From positions 9,408 to 73,407 of the forward strand of contig JAVHLY010000003.1 in the NCBI GenBank assembly GCA_031081585.1: a stretch of 64,000 nt of DNA, in the 5' to 3' direction. Below are positions 34,149-43,023 of the stretch, in pieces (the first letter of the stretch is position 1; each line of letters opens with the position of its first letter). Source of the DNA: Armatimonadota bacterium (lineage in GTDB: Bacteria; Sysuimicrobiota; Sysuimicrobiia; Sysuimicrobiales; Humicultoraceae). A program made the position numbers and the translations under genes. The notes under the pieces were generated by a model. That model did not search any database and was not told where the DNA came from. It saw only the letters and a list, made by a program, of their open reading frames with translations.

Positions 34149-35393
34149 ATGATCCCGCCCCGCGTGCGCGAGGACTTCCCCCTCCTGCGGCAGCGCATGC
34201 ACGGCAAACCGCTCATCTACCTGGACAGCGCCGCCACCTCGCAGAAGCCGCAGGTCGTGCTGGACGCCCTGCGCACGTACTACGAGACCATCAACGCCAA
34301 TGTCCACCGGGGCATCTACGCCATCGCCGAGGCGGCCACGGAGCGCTACGAGGCCGCGCGCGCCCGCGTCGCCGCCTTCATCGGTGCCGCCCGGCCCGAG
34401 GAGGTCGTCTTCACCCGCGGCACCACCGAGGCCATCAACCTGGTGGCCTACGCCTGGGGTCGCGCCAACGTGGGCCCGGGGGACGAGATCCTCCTCACGG
34501 AGATGGAGCACCACAGCAACCTGGTGCCCTGGCAGTTGCTCGCAGCCGAACGGCACGTTCGGCTGCGCTTTGTCCCCTTCGACGAGCAGGGACGCCTGGT
34601 GCTGGACGCCTTCGACCGCCTGCTCAGCGAACGGACCCGGCTCGTGGCCGTGACCCACCAGTCCAACGTGCTCGGCACCATCAACCCCGTGGCGGAGATC
34701 GCCCGGCGCGCCCACCGGGTCGGGGCGCTGGTGCTGGTGGACGGGGCCCAGAGCGTCCCGCACATGCCGGTGGACGTCCGCCAGCTCGGGTGCGACTTCC
34801 TGGCCTTCTCCGCCCACAAGATGTGCGGGCCGACCGGGGCGGGGGCCCTGTGGGCGCGCTACGAGCTGCTGGAGGCCATGCCCCCCTTCCACGGGGGCGG
34901 CGAGATGATCATGCTGGTGCAGCTAGAGCGCTCCACCTACAAGGACCCGCCGCACAAGTTCGAGGCGGGGACGCCCAACATCGCCGACTGCATCGCCTGG
35001 GCCACCGCCATCGACTACCTGGAGGGGGTGGGCATGGCGGCCATCCGCGCCCACGAGCGCGAGCTCACCGCCTACGCCCTGGGGCAGCTGCGCGAGGTGG
35101 AGGGGCTGCGCCTCTTCGGCCCGGAGCGCGTGGAGGAGCGCGGCGGGGCCATCGCCTTCGACCTGGCCGGCGTCCACCCCCACGACGTGGCCCAGGTGCT
35201 CGACCAGGAGGGCATCGCCGTGCGCGCCGGGCACCACTGCGCCCAGCCGCTCCACCGCCGGCTCAACCTGCCGGCCACGGTGCGGGCCAGCCTCTACCTG
35301 TACAATACGCCGGAGGACATCGACGCCCTGGTGCGCGGGCTGGAGACGGTGCGCCGCCTCTTCCCGGCGCCCCGGGCCCCGGTGAGCGGCTGA
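34149..35393 (+). CDS. sufS: SufS cysteine desulfurase
   Basis: 414 residues, ATG 34149. Class II (SufS/CsdA) PLP enzyme: FPLLRQRMHGKPLIYLDSAATSQKP near the start, NANVHRGIYAIAEAATERYE, LLTEMEHHSNLVPWQ. PLP Lys is K224 in SAHKMCGPTG, and the persulfide Cys is C364 in RAGHHCAQPLHR. It removes sulfur from cysteine and passes it to SufU, encoded by the overlapping next gene (TGATG). Confidence 0.96.
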   Translation: MIPPRVREDFPLLRQRMHGKPLIYLDSAATSQKPQVVLDALRTYYETINANVHRGIYAIAEAATERYEAARARVAAFIGAARPEEVVFTRGTTEAINLVAYAWGRANVGPGDEILLTEMEHHSNLVPWQLLAAERHVRLRFVPFDEQGRLVLDAFDRLLSERTRLVAVTHQSNVLGTINPVAEIARRAHRVGALVLVDGAQSVPHMPVDVRQLGCDFLAFSAHKMCGPTGAGALWARYELLEAMPPFHGGGEMIMLVQLERSTYKDPPHKFEAGTPNIADCIAWATAIDYLEGVGMAAIRAHERELTAYALGQLREVEGLRLFGPERVEERGGAIAFDLAGVHPHDVAQVLDQEGIAVRAGHHCAQPLHRRLNLPATVRASLYLYNTPEDIDALVRGLETVRRLFPAPRAPVSG

Positions 35394-35857
35394 TGGGCCT
35401 GGAGGACCTCTACCGCGAGATCATCCTCGACCACTACAGCCGCCCGCGCAACCGCGGCCGGCTCGAGCCGGCCGACATCGTGGTCGAGGGGGCCAACCCC
35501 CTGTGCGGCGACGAGCTGGCCCTCACGGTGCGCGTGGCGGACGGGCGCATCAGCGAGGTGCGCTTCGAGGGGCGCGGCTGCTCCATCAGCCAGGCGTCCG
35601 CCTCGATGATGACCGAGGAGCTGCGGGGGAAAACCCTGGAGGAGGCGCGGGCGCTGGTGGCGGCCTTCCGGGCGATGATGCAGGGGCAGCCCTCCGCGCT
35701 GGACGCCACCGACCTGGCCGCGCTGCAGGGGGTGCGCAAGTTTCCCGTGCGGGTGAAGTGCGCCACGCTGGCCTGGGTGGCCATCGACCAGGGGATCCAC
35801 GAGTACCAGCAGGGGCGGCAGACCGCCCGCGCCACCACCGAGGGGCCGGAGGGGTGA
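35393..35857 (+). CDS. sufU: SufU, zinc-dependent sulfurtransferase
   Basis: 154 residues, ATG 35393, overlapping the sufS stop. IscU-like fold with the SufU pattern: C38 and D40 (NPLCGDE), C63 (GRGCSISQAS) and C123 (VKCATLAW). A SufU-type insertion lies between the second and third Cys. In characterised systems SufU binds zinc through these residues and accepts the SufS persulfide. No SufE is present, so SufS-SufU is the sulfur relay here. A transketolase gene begins four bases after its stop. Confidence 0.94.
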   Translation: MGLEDLYREIILDHYSRPRNRGRLEPADIVVEGANPLCGDELALTVRVADGRISEVRFEGRGCSISQASASMMTEELRGKTLEEARALVAAFRAMMQGQPSALDATDLAALQGVRKFPVRVKCATLAWVAIDQGIHEYQQGRQTARATTEGPEG

Positions 35858-35861
35858 GGCG

Positions 35862-37772
35862 GTGAGCGGCTCCCGCGGCTGGGCCGAGGAGGCCCGCGCC
35901 CTGGCCCGGCAGCTGCGCGTCGACGCCATCCGCATGACCGCCCGCGCCGGCTCGGGGCACCCCACCTCGGCGCTCTCCGCGGCGGAGCTGGCGGCGGTGC
36001 TCCTGCTGCGCCACTTCCGCTACGACGTGCGCCACCCCGAGCGGGCCACCAACGACCGGCTGATCTTCTCCAAGGGCCACGCCACGCCGCTGCTCTACAG
36101 CCTGCTCAAGGCCGCCGGCGCCATCAGCGACGAGGAGCTCCTGACCTACCGCCAGCCCGGCAGCCGCCTCCAGGGACACCCGGTCCCGGTGCTGCCCTGG
36201 GTGGACGTGGCCACCGGCTCGCTGGGGCAGGGGCTGCCCGTCGCGGTGGGGATCGCGCTGGCCGGCCGCTACCTGGACCGCCTCCCCTACCGGGTCTGGG
36301 TGCTGCACGGGGACAGCGAGACCTCGGAGGGGTCGGTCTGGGAGGCGGTGGAGCACGCCGCCCACTACCGCCTGGACAACCTGATCGTCATCCTCGACGT
36401 CAACCGGCTCGGACAGCGCGGGGAGACGATGCTGGGGTGGAACCTGGAGGCCTACGCCGAGCGCGTCCGCGCCTTCGGCTGGCGGGCGATCCTCACCGAC
36501 GGCCACGACGTCGAGGCCATCGACCGGGCCTACCAGGACGCCGTCGACGGCATCGGCAGCGGGCGCCCCGCCATGGTCATCGCCCGGACGGTCAAAGGGC
36601 GCGGGGTCTCCTTCATGGAGGACCGCGACGGATGGCACGGCAAGGCGCCGAAACCCGACGAGGCGGAGCGCGCCATCGCCGAGCTGGGCGGTCCCGCCGA
36701 CCCCCCCATCGTGGTCGCGGTGGCCCCGCCCCCCGACGGCGCGCCGGCCCCGCCGCCGCCCGCCGCCCCACTGGCCCTGCCGGCCTACGAGGTGGGCCAG
36801 CCGGTGGCCACGCGCAAGGCCTACGGCGACGCGCTGCGGGCGGTGGGGGCGGCCGACCCGCGGGTGGTGGCCCTCGACGGCGAGGTGAACAACTCTACCT
36901 ACGCCGAGGAGTTCGCCCGCGCCCACCCGGAGCGCTACTTCGAGATGTACATCGCCGAGCAGCAGATGATCGCCGCGGCGGTGGGGCTGCAGGTGCGCGG
37001 CTACAAGCCCTTCGCCTCGACCTTCGCCGCCTTCCTGACGCGCGCCTACGACTTCATCCGCATGGCCGCCATCTCCCGCGCCCACCTGCGCCTGTGCGGG
37101 TCCCACGCCGGGGTCTCCATCGGGGAGGACGGGCCCTCCCAGATGGGGCTGGAGGACCTGGCCATGATGCGCGCCGTCTTCGGCGCCACGGTGCTCTACC
37201 CGTGCGATGCCAACCAGACCGCCGCCCTGGTGGCGGAGATGGCCGGGCGGCCGGGCATCGTCTACCTGCGCACGACGCGCCTGGCCACGCCGGTGATCTA
37301 CCGGCCGGGGGAGCGCTTCCCGGTGGGCGGCTCCCGGGTGCTGCGGCGCACCGACCGCGACCGGGTGACGGTGGTGGCCGCGGGCGTCACGGTGCACGAG
37401 GCCCTGCGCGCGGCCGACCGGCTGGCCCAGGAGGGGATCGCGGTGCGGGTGATCGACGCCTACTCGGTGCAGCCGCTGGACGCGGGGACGGTGCGCGAGG
37501 CGGTGCGGGCCACCGGCGGCCGGCTGGTGGTGGCCGAGGACCACTACCCGCAGGGCGGCCTGGGCGAGGCGGTGCTCAGCGCGCTCACCGAGCCGGAGGC
37601 GGATATTGGCCTCCCCCTCCAGGTGCGCCATCTGGCCGTGCGCAGGATGCCCGGCTCGGCTCCGCCGGCGGTCCAGCTGGCCGAGGCGGGCATCGACGCC
37701 GCGCACATCGCCGAGGCGGTGCGGGCCCTGGCCGCCGTCCCCGTGGAGTCCCCGCGCGCCGGCCGCAGCTGA
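35862..37772 (+). CDS. tkt: Transketolase, one-piece short form
   Basis: 636 residues, GTG 35862. N-terminal thiamine-diphosphate domain: RMTARAGSGHPTSALSAAELAAVLL, SKGHATPLLYSLLKAAG, GSLGQGLPVAVGIALAG and LHGDSETSEGSVWEA...NRLGQRGET. The Pro-rich linker (residues ~280-305) leads to the pyrimidine-binding domain, with AEQQMIAAAVGLQVRGYKPFASTFAAF and GEDGPSQMGLEDLAMMR. The size and the fused-halves layout resemble archaeal split and animal transketolases rather than the longer E. coli type. It links glycolysis with the pentose phosphate pathway and is probably read through from the suf operon. Confidence 0.92.
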   Translation: MSGSRGWAEEARALARQLRVDAIRMTARAGSGHPTSALSAAELAAVLLLRHFRYDVRHPERATNDRLIFSKGHATPLLYSLLKAAGAISDEELLTYRQPGSRLQGHPVPVLPWVDVATGSLGQGLPVAVGIALAGRYLDRLPYRVWVLHGDSETSEGSVWEAVEHAAHYRLDNLIVILDVNRLGQRGETMLGWNLEAYAERVRAFGWRAILTDGHDVEAIDRAYQDAVDGIGSGRPAMVIARTVKGRGVSFMEDRDGWHGKAPKPDEAERAIAELGGPADPPIVVAVAPPPDGAPAPPPPAAPLALPAYEVGQPVATRKAYGDALRAVGAADPRVVALDGEVNNSTYAEEFARAHPERYFEMYIAEQQMIAAAVGLQVRGYKPFASTFAAFLTRAYDFIRMAAISRAHLRLCGSHAGVSIGEDGPSQMGLEDLAMMRAVFGATVLYPCDANQTAALVAEMAGRPGIVYLRTTRLATPVIYRPGERFPVGGSRVLRRTDRDRVTVVAAGVTVHEALRAADRLAQEGIAVRVIDAYSVQPLDAGTVREAVRATGGRLVVAEDHYPQGGLGEAVLSALTEPEADIGLPLQVRHLAVRRMPGSAPPAVQLAEAGIDAAHIAEAVRALAAVPVESPRAGRS

Positions 37773-37785
37773 AGCCCTCGGGCGT

Positions 37786-37814
37786 TTGACCCCTCAGGGG
37801 CCCGATGCTAGGAT
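37786..37814 (+). promoter_or_regulatory. Sigma-70 type promoter of nuoBDIC
   Basis: TTGACC (37786-37791), a 17-bp spacer and TAGGAT (37809-37814). The predicted start near 37821 falls inside a small hairpin, leaving a leader of about 40 bases before nuoB with GAGGT as ribosome site. Confidence 0.8.
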
Positions 37815-37817
37815 TTG

Positions 37818-37834
37818 GCTGGCTTTCAGCCAGC
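37818..37834 (+). promoter_or_regulatory. Short hairpin at the nuoB transcript 5' end
   Basis: GCTGGC (37818-37823) pairs with GCCAGC (37829-37834) around a TTTCA loop, four bases after the -10. It could act as an operator spanning the start point or as a 5'-end stabilising stem. Confidence 0.45.
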
Positions 37835-37859
37835 ACACCGTGTGACTGAGGTCATCTCG

Positions 37860-38447
37860 ATGGCCGACGCACCGCCGGAGATGGAGCGCACGCCCCCCGC
37901 CGTCCGCCCCAGCGGCCTGGCGCCCCTCGACCGCCTGATCGAGGTCGTGGACGTCCTGCCCGGGGGAAGCGTCCTGCTGACCAGCGTGGAGGCGGTGCTC
38001 AACTGGGGGCGGGCGGCCAGCCTCTGGCCGCTGACCTTCGGCCTGGCCTGCTGCGCCATCGAGATGATGGCGGCCTTCGCCGGCCGCTTCGACTTCGACC
38101 GCATCGGGGTGATCCCGCGGGCCACCCCGCGTCAGGCCGACCTCATCCTGGTCTCCGGGCGGGCCACCATCAAGATGGCCCCGATCATCCGCCGCCTGTG
38201 GGAGCAGATGCCCGAGCCCAAGTACGTCATCTCCATGGGCTCCTGCGCCACCTGCGGCGGCCCCTTCTACTACGACAACTACTCCATCCTCAAGGGCGTC
38301 GACACGGTCATCCCCGTGGACGTCTACGTCCCCGGCTGCCCGCCCCGGCCGGAGGCGCTCTACGAGGGGGTGCTGAAGCTCCAGGAGAAGATCCGCCGCG
38401 AGCCCTTCCTGCGGCGCCGCGCCGGGCTGGCCGCCCCGGCCGGCTGA
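37860..38447 (+). CDS. nuoB: NADH-quinone oxidoreductase subunit B
   Basis: 195 residues from ATG 37860, after GAGGTCATCTCG; an upstream in-frame start would lie before the predicted transcription start. The N2 [4Fe-4S] ligands are C64/C65 ([10 protein letters not shown]), C129 ([12 protein letters not shown]) and C160 ([11 protein letters not shown]). It carries the last cluster in the chain to quinone at the junction of the peripheral and membrane arms. It starts the nuoB-D-I-C set; no nuoA precedes it. Confidence 0.96.
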   Translation: MADAPPEMERTPPAVRPSGLAPLDRLIEVVDVLPGGSVLLTSVEAVLNWGRAASLWPLTFGLACCAIEMMAAFAGRFDFDRIGVIPRATPRQADLILVSGRATIKMAPIIRRLWEQMPEPKYVISMGSCATCGGPFYYDNYSILKGVDTVIPVDVYVPGCPPRPEALYEGVLKLQEKIRREPFLRRRAGLAAPAG

Positions 38448-38448
38448 G

Positions 38449-38490
38449 CGCCATGGCGCTGCGCACCTGATCGCCATGGCGCTGCGCACC
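38449..38490 (+). repeat. 23-nt duplication of the nuoD start region
   Basis: The 19-mer CGCCATGGCGCTGCGCACC occurs at 38449 and 38472, 23 bases apart. The first ATG (38453) gives a five-codon frame, MALRT, ending in TGA; the second (38476) is the nuoD start, MALRTEELL. It has the same spacing as the duplication before the Rieske gene. Confidence 0.95.
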
Positions 38491-39579
38491 GAAGAGCTCC
38501 TCCTCAACATGGGCCCGCAGCACCCGGCCACCCACGGCGTGCTGCGCATGATCGTCACCCTGGAAGGCGAGAACGTCGTCGAGGTCAACCCGGACATCGG
38601 CTACCTCCACTCCTCCGTGGAGAAGATGATGGAGTACCGCACCTACATCCAGAACGTCTCCCTGGCCGACCGGGGCATGGACTACCTCTCCGCCCTGGCC
38701 AACGAGGAGGCGTTGCTGCGGGCGGTGGAGACCCTGGGCGGGATCACCGTCCCCGAGCGGGCGCGCTGGATCCGCACCCTCATGCTGGAGCTGCAGCGGC
38801 TGGCCAGCCACCTGGTCTGGCTGGGGACGTGGGGCATCGACCTGGGGGCGACGACGGTCTTCCTCTGGTGCTTCCGCGAGCGCGAGCTCATCCTCGACCT
38901 CTTCGAGCACGCCACCGGGGGCCGGCTGCACCACAACTACTTCCGGCCGGGCGGGGTCTACGAGGACGTCACCGACGCGTGGCTCGGGCGCGTGCTGGAC
39001 TTCTGCGACGTGATGGAGCGCCGCCTGGTCGAGTACCACGAGCTGCTGACCGGCAACCCCATCTTCGAGGTGCGCACCCAGGGGATCGGCGTCCTCTCCC
39101 GGGAGGACGCCATCCGCTTCGGGGCCTCGGGCCCGGTGGCGCGGGCGTCCGGGGTGGCCTTCGACGTCCGCAAGGCCTTCCCGTACGAGCAGTACGGCGA
39201 GGTCGAGTTCGACATCCCCGTGCGCACCGAGGGGGACAACTGGGCGCGCTACCTGGTGCGCATGGAGGAGATGCGCCAGGCGGTGCGCATCATCCGCCAG
39301 TGCGTGGCCCGGATGCCGGCGGGGGAGATCCGCGCCAAGGTGCCGGTGACGGTGCGCCTGCCCCGCGGGGAGGTCTACACGCGCATCGAGTCGCCCCGCG
39401 GGGACGAGGGGATCTACCTGGTCAGCGAGGGGGAGGAGCGCCCCTACCGGGTGAAGATCCGGGGCCCCTCCTTCAGCAACCTCTACGCCCTCACCCAGGT
39501 CATGCGCGGGGCGAAGGTGGCGGACCTCATCGCTATCCTGGGGAGCTGCGACATCGTGCTGGCGGACGTGGACCGGTGA
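38476..39579 (+). CDS. nuoD: NADH-quinone oxidoreductase subunit D
   Basis: 367 residues, ATG 38476. Typical 49-kDa subunit motifs: MGPQHPATHGVLRMIVTLEGE (quinone-site His), DIGYLHSSVEKMMEYRTY, ELQRLASHLVWLGTWGIDLGA, DVRKAFPYEQYGEVEFDIP and ESPRGDEGIYLVSEG. It forms the quinone-binding cavity with NuoB. Length fits the family (about 370-400). The nuoI ATG overlaps its stop (TGATG). Confidence 0.96.
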   Translation: MALRTEELLLNMGPQHPATHGVLRMIVTLEGENVVEVNPDIGYLHSSVEKMMEYRTYIQNVSLADRGMDYLSALANEEALLRAVETLGGITVPERARWIRTLMLELQRLASHLVWLGTWGIDLGATTVFLWCFRERELILDLFEHATGGRLHHNYFRPGGVYEDVTDAWLGRVLDFCDVMERRLVEYHELLTGNPIFEVRTQGIGVLSREDAIRFGASGPVARASGVAFDVRKAFPYEQYGEVEFDIPVRTEGDNWARYLVRMEEMRQAVRIIRQCVARMPAGEIRAKVPVTVRLPRGEVYTRIESPRGDEGIYLVSEGEERPYRVKIRGPSFSNLYALTQVMRGAKVADLIAILGSCDIVLADVDR

Positions 39580-40067
39580 TGGCGACCGACGGGCGGCGCG
39601 GACTGGGCGTCCTGACCGAGCGGGTCGGGCAGGGGCTCCTGGGCCTGGCGGTGGGGCTGCGGGCCACCTGGCGGACACTGCTCGGTCCGAAGAACACCGT
39701 CCTCTACCCGATCAAGAAGGTGAACGTCAGCGAGCGCTGGCACGGGCTGCTGGCGCTGCCGGTCGACCCCGAAACCGGCAACGACCTCTGCATCATCTGC
39801 TTCCAGTGCGAGCGCGTCTGCCCCAGCCGCTGCATCCACATCGAGGCCACGGGGCGCGCCAAGGACCGCGTCCTCACCCGCTTCGACATCGAGATGGACA
39901 AGTGCCAGTACTGCGGGCTGTGCGTGGAGGTCTGTCCCACCGAGGCCATCGTCTTTACGCCGCACTACGAGGGGAGCACCTACAACCGCGACCGCCTCCG
40001 CTACGACCTGGAGGACCTGCGCCGGGCCGCCCCCAAGGAGCCCATCGCCCGCGGGGTGATCCGGTGA
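39579..40067 (+). CDS. nuoI: NADH-quinone oxidoreductase subunit I
   Basis: 162 residues, ATG 39579. Two [4Fe-4S] ferredoxin motifs: C71, C74, C77, C81 (CIICFQCERVCP) and C109, C112, C115, C119 (CQYCGLCVEVCP). It carries clusters N6a and N6b in complex I. The N-terminal amphipathic segment (GLLGLAVGLRATWRTLL) probably contacts the membrane arm. It is placed after nuoD rather than after nuoH, where it is usually found. Confidence 0.95.
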   Translation: MATDGRRGLGVLTERVGQGLLGLAVGLRATWRTLLGPKNTVLYPIKKVNVSERWHGLLALPVDPETGNDLCIICFQCERVCPSRCIHIEATGRAKDRVLTRFDIEMDKCQYCGLCVEVCPTEAIVFTPHYEGSTYNRDRLRYDLEDLRRAAPKEPIARGVIR

Positions 40068-40113
40068 CGGTGGCCATCCGGGACGCGACTCCCGCCGGGA
40101 GGGGCCAGCGGCG

Positions 40114-40755
40114 ATGAGCTGGGAGCTGGTGCGCAGGCTGCGCGAACGCTTTCCCCAGGTGGAGCCCTTCCCGCACGAGGAGGCGGATGCGCCGCCACCT
40201 GCCGGTGAGGGCGCGCCGCCACCTCCGGCCGCACCCGCCCCCGGCCGCCCCGCACCCACCCGCCTGCCGCCCAAACCCCGGGCGGAGGAGAAGGGACCGG
40301 TCTTCCTCACGCCGGGTGCCTGGGTGCCCGCCCAGGACCTCTTGGCAGTGTGCCGCTTCCTGCGCGACGACCCCGCCTTCCGCATGGACTACCTCTCCTG
40401 GGTGACCGGCGTGGACTGGCCGCAGCGCGGCGAGCTGGAGGTCGTCTACCACCTCTTCTCGTTCACCCACGGCCACGAACTGCTCCTGAAGGTGCGGGTC
40501 CCCCGCGACGCCGCCCGGGTGCCGAGCGTCACCCCCATCTGGGACGGGGCCAACTGGCACGAGCGGGAGGCCTACGACCTGCTGGGCATCGTCTTCGAGG
40601 GGCACCCCGACCTCCGGCGGATCATGATGACGGAGGACTGGGTCGGCCACCCCCTGCGCAAGGACTACGTGTACGAAGACCCGCCCTGGCTGGTGGAGGT
40701 GGCCCGCCTCCGCCAGCAGGAGATCGAGGGGTTCGGCCTGGGCGAGCGGGCCTGA
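40114..40755 (+). CDS. nuoC: NADH-quinone oxidoreductase subunit C
   Basis: 213 residues, ATG 40114 after GGGAGGGGCC. A Pro/Ala-rich segment occupies residues ~24-60. The 30-kDa subunit domain follows: MDYLSWVTGVDWPQRGELEVVYHLFSF, LKVRVPRDAARVPSVTPIWDGANWHEREAYDLLGIVFEGHPDLRRIMM, and HPLRKDYV. The ERE.YDL.GI signature is intact. It comes after nuoI, which is an unusual order since nuoC normally lies between nuoB and nuoD. The Pro-rich insert near the start is also unusual. Confidence 0.93.
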   Translation: MSWELVRRLRERFPQVEPFPHEEADAPPPAGEGAPPPPAAPAPGRPAPTRLPPKPRAEEKGPVFLTPGAWVPAQDLLAVCRFLRDDPAFRMDYLSWVTGVDWPQRGELEVVYHLFSFTHGHELLLKVRVPRDAARVPSVTPIWDGANWHEREAYDLLGIVFEGHPDLRRIMMTEDWVGHPLRKDYVYEDPPWLVEVARLRQQEIEGFGLGERA

Positions 40756-40895
40756 GCGCGCTGACGAACTGACGCCCCGCATCGGCGCACCCGCCGGCGC
40801 CACCGGACCGGATCGCCTCCAACCCGCACCGGCCCCGGTCCAGGCGGCTCAGCGCGTCCGGGCCCGTGCGCCCCCATGCAATCCGCACCCGGAGT

Positions 40896-40904
40896 TGCTA
40901 TCGT
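40896..40904 (+). promoter_or_regulatory. Extended -10 promoter for the molybdoenzyme gene
   Basis: TGC followed by TATCGT is an extended -10 (TGn-TATnnT) at 40896-40904, about 30 bases before ATG 40935. The -35 region is weak. The 180-bp gap after nuoC has no other recognisable feature. Confidence 0.5.
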
Positions 40905-40934
40905 GAGGGTGGTGGCCCACTGCCGGAGCGTCGC

Positions 40935-42506
40935 ATGAGGTCAACCGTGGCCGGCCTGGTCGCAGGACTCCTCGCCGGGGTGCTGGCGGCTGTGGCGATG
41001 ATGCAGGGGCTCTTCCTCGGCGGTGTGCCCGCCGTCCCCCTGGCCCTGTGGGAGCGCACCCTGCGGCTGCTGCCCATGGAGCTCTTCAGCGTCCTGATCG
41101 TCCGCCTGAAGTTCGCCGCCAAGCCGCTGGCCTTCTGGGGGATGCTCGGGGCCCTGGTCCTCCTGGCCGGCCTGCTCGGCCTGGCGGTGGCCCGGCCGGC
41201 CTGGCGCGGCCGCCCGCTGCTGCGGGCGGCCGTGGCGTTCCTGGCTGCCGCCGCCGTCCTGCTGGCGGTGGCGCTGGGGCCGGCGGCGGACGCGCTGGCA
41301 GCCCGGCTGGGCGCCCAGGGGTTGAGCCCGGCGCCCGGGGAGGCGGCCCGACGCGTCGCCCTGGCCGTGGCCGGCTACGCGGGGCTCTACGCGCTGGGCC
41401 TGCTGCTCCTGCTGCGGCTCTTCGAGGGGCGCCCGGAGCCGCGCGCGGCCCGCTCCGCTCCGCCACGCCCGGAGGTCACGCGCCGGGAGGTCCTGCACCG
41501 GTCCCTGGTCCTCGGGGCCACCGCGCTGGCCGGGACGGCGCTCGTGCGCCTCCTGACGGCCCTGGGGGAGGGGGCGCGCGTCGCCGCCCAGACCCTCTTC
41601 GACCGCATCCGCGGGCTGCCGCCCGAGGTCACGCCCAACGACCAGTTCTACGTGGTGAGCAAGAACCCGCCGGGCTTCGACCCGGACGTGGACGCCAGCC
41701 GCTGGCGGCTGGAGGTCACCGGCCTCGTGGGCAAGCCGCTGCGGCTCACGCTCGAGGAGCTCAAGGCCCTCCCGGCGGTGCGGCAGGTGCAGACGCTGGA
41801 GTGCATCAGCAACGAGGTGGGGGGCGACCTGATCAGCAACGCCTGGTGGCGGGGGGTGCGGCTGCGCGACGTGCTGGCGCTGGCGGGCGGGGTGAGCCCG
41901 AAGGCGGTGAAGCTGGCCTTCACCTGCGCCGACGGCTACACCGAGTCGCTGCCGGTGGTGGACGCCCTGCACCCCGACACGCTGCTGGTCTACGAGATGA
42001 ACGGCGAGGCCCTCCCCCGGGCCCACGGCTTCCCCCTGCGGCTGCTGGTGCCCGGCCTCTTCGGGATGAAGAACCCGAAGTGGATCACGAAGATCGAGGC
42101 GGTGGACTACGACTTCCAGGGGTACTGGGAGCGCTCCGGGTGGAGCGACGAGGCCGTGGTGAAGACGATGTCCAAGTTCACGACGCCCACGGGACGGGCC
42201 AGCGCCAGGGTGGGGGAGGAGGTGGCCCTGGGCGGGGTGGCCTACGCGGGGGACCGGGGCATCCGCGCCGTGGAGGTCTCGGTGGACGACGGGAAGACCT
42301 GGCTGCCGGCCCAGGTGAAGCCGCCGCTGGGCAAGTATACGTGGGTGCTGTGGGCGGCGCTGTGGAAGCCGACCGCCCCCGGGCAGTACACGTTGAAGGT
42401 GCGGGCCCGCGACGGGGTGGGCGTCCTGCAGACCGCCCGGGTCAGCCCGACGCTCCCCGACGGGGCGACGGGCTACCACACCATCCGCCTGACCGTGCGG
42501 AGGTGA
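40935..42506 (+). CDS. Membrane-anchored sulfite-oxidase-fold molybdoenzyme
   Basis: 523 residues, ATG 40935. Four membrane helices occupy residues ~5-180, for example VAGLVAGLLAGVLAAVAMM, LAFWGMLGALVLLAGLLGLAVA and VALAVAGYAGLYALGLLLLL. The catalytic sulfite-oxidase-fold domain (~250-430) follows, with the probable Mo-ligand Cys in TLECISNEVGGDLISNAWWRGV. The last ~90 residues form the dimerisation-like beta domain (DRGIRAVEVSVDDGKTWLPA). It probably oxidises or reduces an S- or N-oxide at the outer membrane face, but the substrate is unknown. A second, twin-Arg-like RREVLHRSLVLGATALAG segment lies between the two parts. Confidence 0.87.
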   Translation: MRSTVAGLVAGLLAGVLAAVAMMQGLFLGGVPAVPLALWERTLRLLPMELFSVLIVRLKFAAKPLAFWGMLGALVLLAGLLGLAVARPAWRGRPLLRAAVAFLAAAAVLLAVALGPAADALAARLGAQGLSPAPGEAARRVALAVAGYAGLYALGLLLLLRLFEGRPEPRAARSAPPRPEVTRREVLHRSLVLGATALAGTALVRLLTALGEGARVAAQTLFDRIRGLPPEVTPNDQFYVVSKNPPGFDPDVDASRWRLEVTGLVGKPLRLTLEELKALPAVRQVQTLECISNEVGGDLISNAWWRGVRLRDVLALAGGVSPKAVKLAFTCADGYTESLPVVDALHPDTLLVYEMNGEALPRAHGFPLRLLVPGLFGMKNPKWITKIEAVDYDFQGYWERSGWSDEAVVKTMSKFTTPTGRASARVGEEVALGGVAYAGDRGIRAVEVSVDDGKTWLPAQVKPPLGKYTWVLWAALWKPTAPGQYTLKVRARDGVGVLQTARVSPTLPDGATGYHTIRLTVRR

Positions 42507-42531
42507 TCGCGTGGCGCGCCGGGAGGAGCCC

Positions 42532-42948
42532 ATGCCGCGGTTCGTGACCTACGAGGAGGCGAGCCGGGCGCTGCCCGACGTGGAGCGCATCATCCGCCGG
42601 CTGCGGCGCGTGCGGGAGGAGGCCCTGGGCCTGCGCACCCGCCTGGAGGGGCTGTGGGCGGCGCTGGAGCGGGAGGAGGCCTCCCTGGAGACGATCGCCG
42701 CCGAGCAACGCCGGCTCGACGCCCTCCAGGAGGAGTTCGCCGCGCTGGTCGACGAGCTGGAGCGCCATGGCGCCATCCTGCGCGACCTCGACCTGGGCCT
42801 GGTCGACTTCCTCTCACTGGCCGGCCAGGTGCAGATCTACCTGTGCTGGCGGGTGGGCGAGGACGCGATCCGCTACTGGCACGGGCTGGCCGAGGGGTAC
42901 GCGGGGCGGAAGCCCCTCTCCGCCCTCCCCGGTCGGCGCCGTCATTGA
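42532..42948 (+). CDS. DUF2203-family protein
   Basis: 138 residues from ATG 42532, chosen over GTG 42511 because GGGAGGAG lies at the right distance. Starts with RFVTYEEASRALPDVERIIRRLR, then a long coiled-coil stretch and ends with GLVDFLSLAGQVQIYLCWRVGEDAIRYWHGLAEGYAGRKPL, both typical of DUF2203. The family is of unknown function and common in bacteria. It sits between a molybdoenzyme and the E3 gene, with a small gap on each side. Confidence 0.88.
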   Translation: MPRFVTYEEASRALPDVERIIRRLRRVREEALGLRTRLEGLWAALEREEASLETIAAEQRRLDALQEEFAALVDELERHGAILRDLDLGLVDFLSLAGQVQIYLCWRVGEDAIRYWHGLAEGYAGRKPLSALPGRRRH

Positions 42949-43023
42949 CGTGGGGCCTGACCATGGCGGGGACGGCGGCAGCGCGGCACTGGCGCCGGAG
43001 CCTGCGCCCGGAGGAGCGTGCCG

